Source of the DNA: Puffinus mauretanicus
Taxonomy: Eukaryota; Chordata; Aves; Procellariiformes; Procellariidae
NCBI GenBank assembly: GCA_023333565.1
Contig: JAJKFH010003680.1
Span: 2,046,001 to 2,110,000, forward strand
DNA length: 64,000 nucleotides
Direction: 5' to 3'
Positions 62,115-64,000 of this stretch are shown in pieces. A model generated the notes under the pieces. The model saw only the letters and a program-made list of their open reading frames with translations, was not told the DNA's origin and did no database searches. Each line of letters starts with the position of its first letter. Position 1 is the stretch's first letter. Both the position numbers and the translations under genes were made by a program.

Positions 62115-62883
62115 AGCTAGGGCTGCACATGCCCATGGAGAGATACGGATGCTCCTGCTCCAGGTCAGATGCTAATGAAGGGGGTTTGGTGCTGGGATGA
62201 GGAGGAAAAGCAAGAAGGCTGAGAATTAAATTAGGGACAGAAGTCAGGGGCTCTCAGGGTTTAGGAAACACAGCACCAGATGTCACTGCTTTGCTCCTGC
62301 CAGGCAAAGCCCTCAATCTGCCCCCCCTGCCAGAAGAAACCAATCTTCCCAATCAGAGGTGTCTGTTTGCAGAGATTAAGTGGAGATCAGGCTGTCTGAG
62401 GATCTTACTCTCTTTCCTGAAGAGGTCCTGGTTATTTAAAGAAGTCTAATTTGCTATCCTCATTACCAGGGGCTGGGCAACACTGCGCAGAGCCCATGCT
62501 GCACTCCTGGGGCTGGAGCTGCTCTGTGTGCCTGTCCTCTCCTCCCTCAGCCCAGGGTGACATGTCCAGAGCTGGAAACAATGCTCCCTGCACCTGCAGC
62601 CATGGCAGAGAAGGGGTTCCTCTGGGCTGGTGTTGAATTGCTTCCAAAATTTCAGGAGGACCATTTGCCTGTAGCAACCAGCACATGACCCTGCTGGGAT
62701 GCAGGGCAGGTAGCCCTGAACACCTTTTCCCGTTAACCTATTCTGTCACTGAGCTGTCACCCAAAGGACAGGAACAAAAATGAAGACGAAGGGCTGGCTC
62801 TGACTGTGCTGCAGAACCACTCCACCATGACTCCCCACTGACTCCAAAACTCCCTGCTGGGATCTGGGTACACATGGCTGAAT

Positions 62884-62905
62884 GATGCTCCTGGGATGCT
62901 CCTGG
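62884..62905. repeat. Perfect 11-bp tandem duplication
   Basis: The unit gatgctcctgg occurs twice head to tail. A similar gatgctcctg motif also recurs in unrelated DNA near 24720, so the sequence itself is not distinctive. Confidence 0.88.
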
Positions 62906-63914
62906 GAAGTTGAGGCTTTCCTGAAACGGCAGTGTGCTGCTGCCTTTTCCCTGGTACCTCTGCACCAGCTCTCAGCAGCCCTGTGCCTCCACAAAGAGAA
63001 TTGAAGTTGCTGGCTCCCAGAGTTAAACACCAGTTCCTGACAATCTCCACTCTCCAAGCACACTCTTGCAGCTGAGAATGGAAAACCTTCTGGAGACACC
63101 CTGCAAGGTGCAAATACCTCTCTTTTGCTGAGTCCTCTGCAGCAACCCCTCCTCACCTCACTTCCTCATGGCACAGGATTTGTGAGCAAAGCAGCGACTC
63201 AGTACTGACACCTTCTGCACTTGCCTGCAGAGATGGGTTCACTCTTCCCAGGCCTAAGAAATTCAGAGGCATGTCTCGTTTATTAGGAAGCTTTGGTCGG
63301 ATTCCCTTTATCCACCTTTGTGTTGTCCAGGGCATAGAGTACAGAAGTTCATGGGGAAGAGGGGTTCTGTCTTTTCTACTAGAGGCTGATGGGGACACTG
63401 GAGAGGTGCTGTGATGCTGCACTGGTCCTGGACACTGTGCTTGCTGCGTACTCAGGAGATGGTGGTGAGACCTGGGGGGACTCTTTCTGTGGGGCAGGGA
63501 CACCCACAACCCCACAGTCCACAATCCCACCCGACGTCCTTCACCTCCTGCAGTGTGATCTGTGCTGCAGTGTGGTTAAAGGTTAACCCTTTTGGGAGGC
63601 ACCTGCTGCCACTTCGTTTCACGTCATCGGCCCTTTCTCCAGCCGCAGGCGCTGCTGTAATGAGAGGCTCCTCTGCAGGTCTCAGCGGTAGGCTTTGCTG
63701 AAGGATGGCCCATCACTTCCCAGTGCACATGACACACACCTTCTGGTCAATGGCAAGTGCTCCCCTGCTTTCACAGCAGGGACATCGCGTAGGGCCATTG
63801 CACTGCAATTGCCAAGCCCTCCTCCCACTGACTCCTGGGACTTTTTGCAACAGAGAGTGCTGGGCACGCATCTTCAGTGGACAGAAACACAGATGGGGTG
63901 ACTGACTAGTGCTC

Positions 63915-63980
63915 TGAGTGGGAGGTGGACTGGAGAGCCCCAGAGGTCCCCTCCTATCAATACAGCTGTGATGAGAACTA
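63915..63980 (+). mobile_element. Degenerate CR1 LINE 3'-end fragment
   Basis: The sequence 'gggaggtggactggagagcc', 'ccagaggtcccctcctatca', then 'cagctgtgatgagaac' resembles the CR1 3' untranslated region and its degraded terminal octamers in forward orientation. No ORF2 codons are recognisable. It is short and diverged and lies just before the window's end. Confidence 0.48.
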
Positions 63981-64000
63981 TGGAGTAGCAGGAAAGAAAT

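Larger units (their letters stand above)
56241..63914. other. Noncoding sequence; AT-rich and CpG-rich patches
   Basis: No exon or RNA gene is recognised. Compositionally mixed: about 56600-57130 and 57540-58480 are AT-rich with many TAAT/ATTA motifs, while short CpG-dense patches occur near 57130-57160, 57360-57530, 58560-58760 and 61910-62060. Tandem structures include gagtacat repeats at 58261-58279, TTGA repeats at 60055-60077, a 17-bp duplication at 60778-60811, a hexamer array at 62061-62114 and an 11-bp duplication at 62884-62905. The open frame at 60161-60730 (about 189 codons) has no recognisable similarity. Confidence 0.55.

Noticed and set aside
61543..62136. 197-codon minus-strand frame with a Ser-Pro repeat
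   Set aside because: The low-complexity part is simply the TGGGGC array read backwards, and the rest has no recognisable domain.
1..64000. tRNA, rRNA, CRISPR array, bacterial operons or prophage
   Set aside because: No cloverleaf with A/B boxes, no rRNA-like blocks, no regularly spaced repeats with unique spacers and no densely packed genes were seen. The CR1 content indicates a sauropsid genome.

Overview
This window is noncoding vertebrate DNA, most probably from a bird. The main evidence is a set of chicken-repeat-1 (CR1) LINE fragments. One ends in the typical ATTCTATG octamer tail. One carries a recognisable reverse-transcriptase core with its FADD box. Several others are the usual 5'-truncated 3' ends. 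Other sauropsids (crocodilians, turtles) also carry CR1, so 'bird' is the favoured reading, not a proof. There are no bacterial-style operons or densely packed genes. I found no rRNA or tRNA gene and no CRISPR array. I recognise no host protein-coding exon on either strand. Open frames reach about 200 codons, but they match no family I know, overlap one another on both strands, and mostly lack evident exon structure. The window is best read as intergenic sequence or the inside of a very long intron.

Layout. Positions 1-7289 hold unique noncoding DNA. A small reverse-oriented CR1 3' end lies at about 7290-7440. Unique sequence follows to about 18.5 kb, where a weak LTR-like stretch with a TATA motif precedes a forward CR1 3' end (about 19150-19438) with an (ATTCT)n tail. 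From 19.4 to 33.1 kb there is mostly unique sequence, with a CpG-enriched patch (about 26.6-27.5 kb) and a perfect hairpin at 30.06 kb. Reverse CR1 remnants lie at about 33085-33260 and 37056-37125. The best-preserved CR1 copy runs forward at about 38056-38500 and still has an open C-terminal ORF2 frame. Then follow 16 kb of unique DNA with simple-sequence tracts. At 54.9-56.2 kb two reverse-oriented CR1 ORF2 pieces are separated by about 860 bp of unrelated DNA; this gap carries a TATA motif, and an imperfect direct repeat of about 70 bp has one copy in it and the other near its distal edge. The last 7.7 kb alternates AT-rich, possibly conserved noncoding sequence with short CpG-dense patches. 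It includes a GGGGCT hexamer array at about 62.06 kb, and a degenerate CR1 3' end closes the window.

No pathway or gene cooperation can be described, because no host gene is visible. The useful content is the fossil retroelement record, a few candidate regulatory patches recognised by composition only, and some local sequence structures. I saw no convincing evidence of a new biological system.
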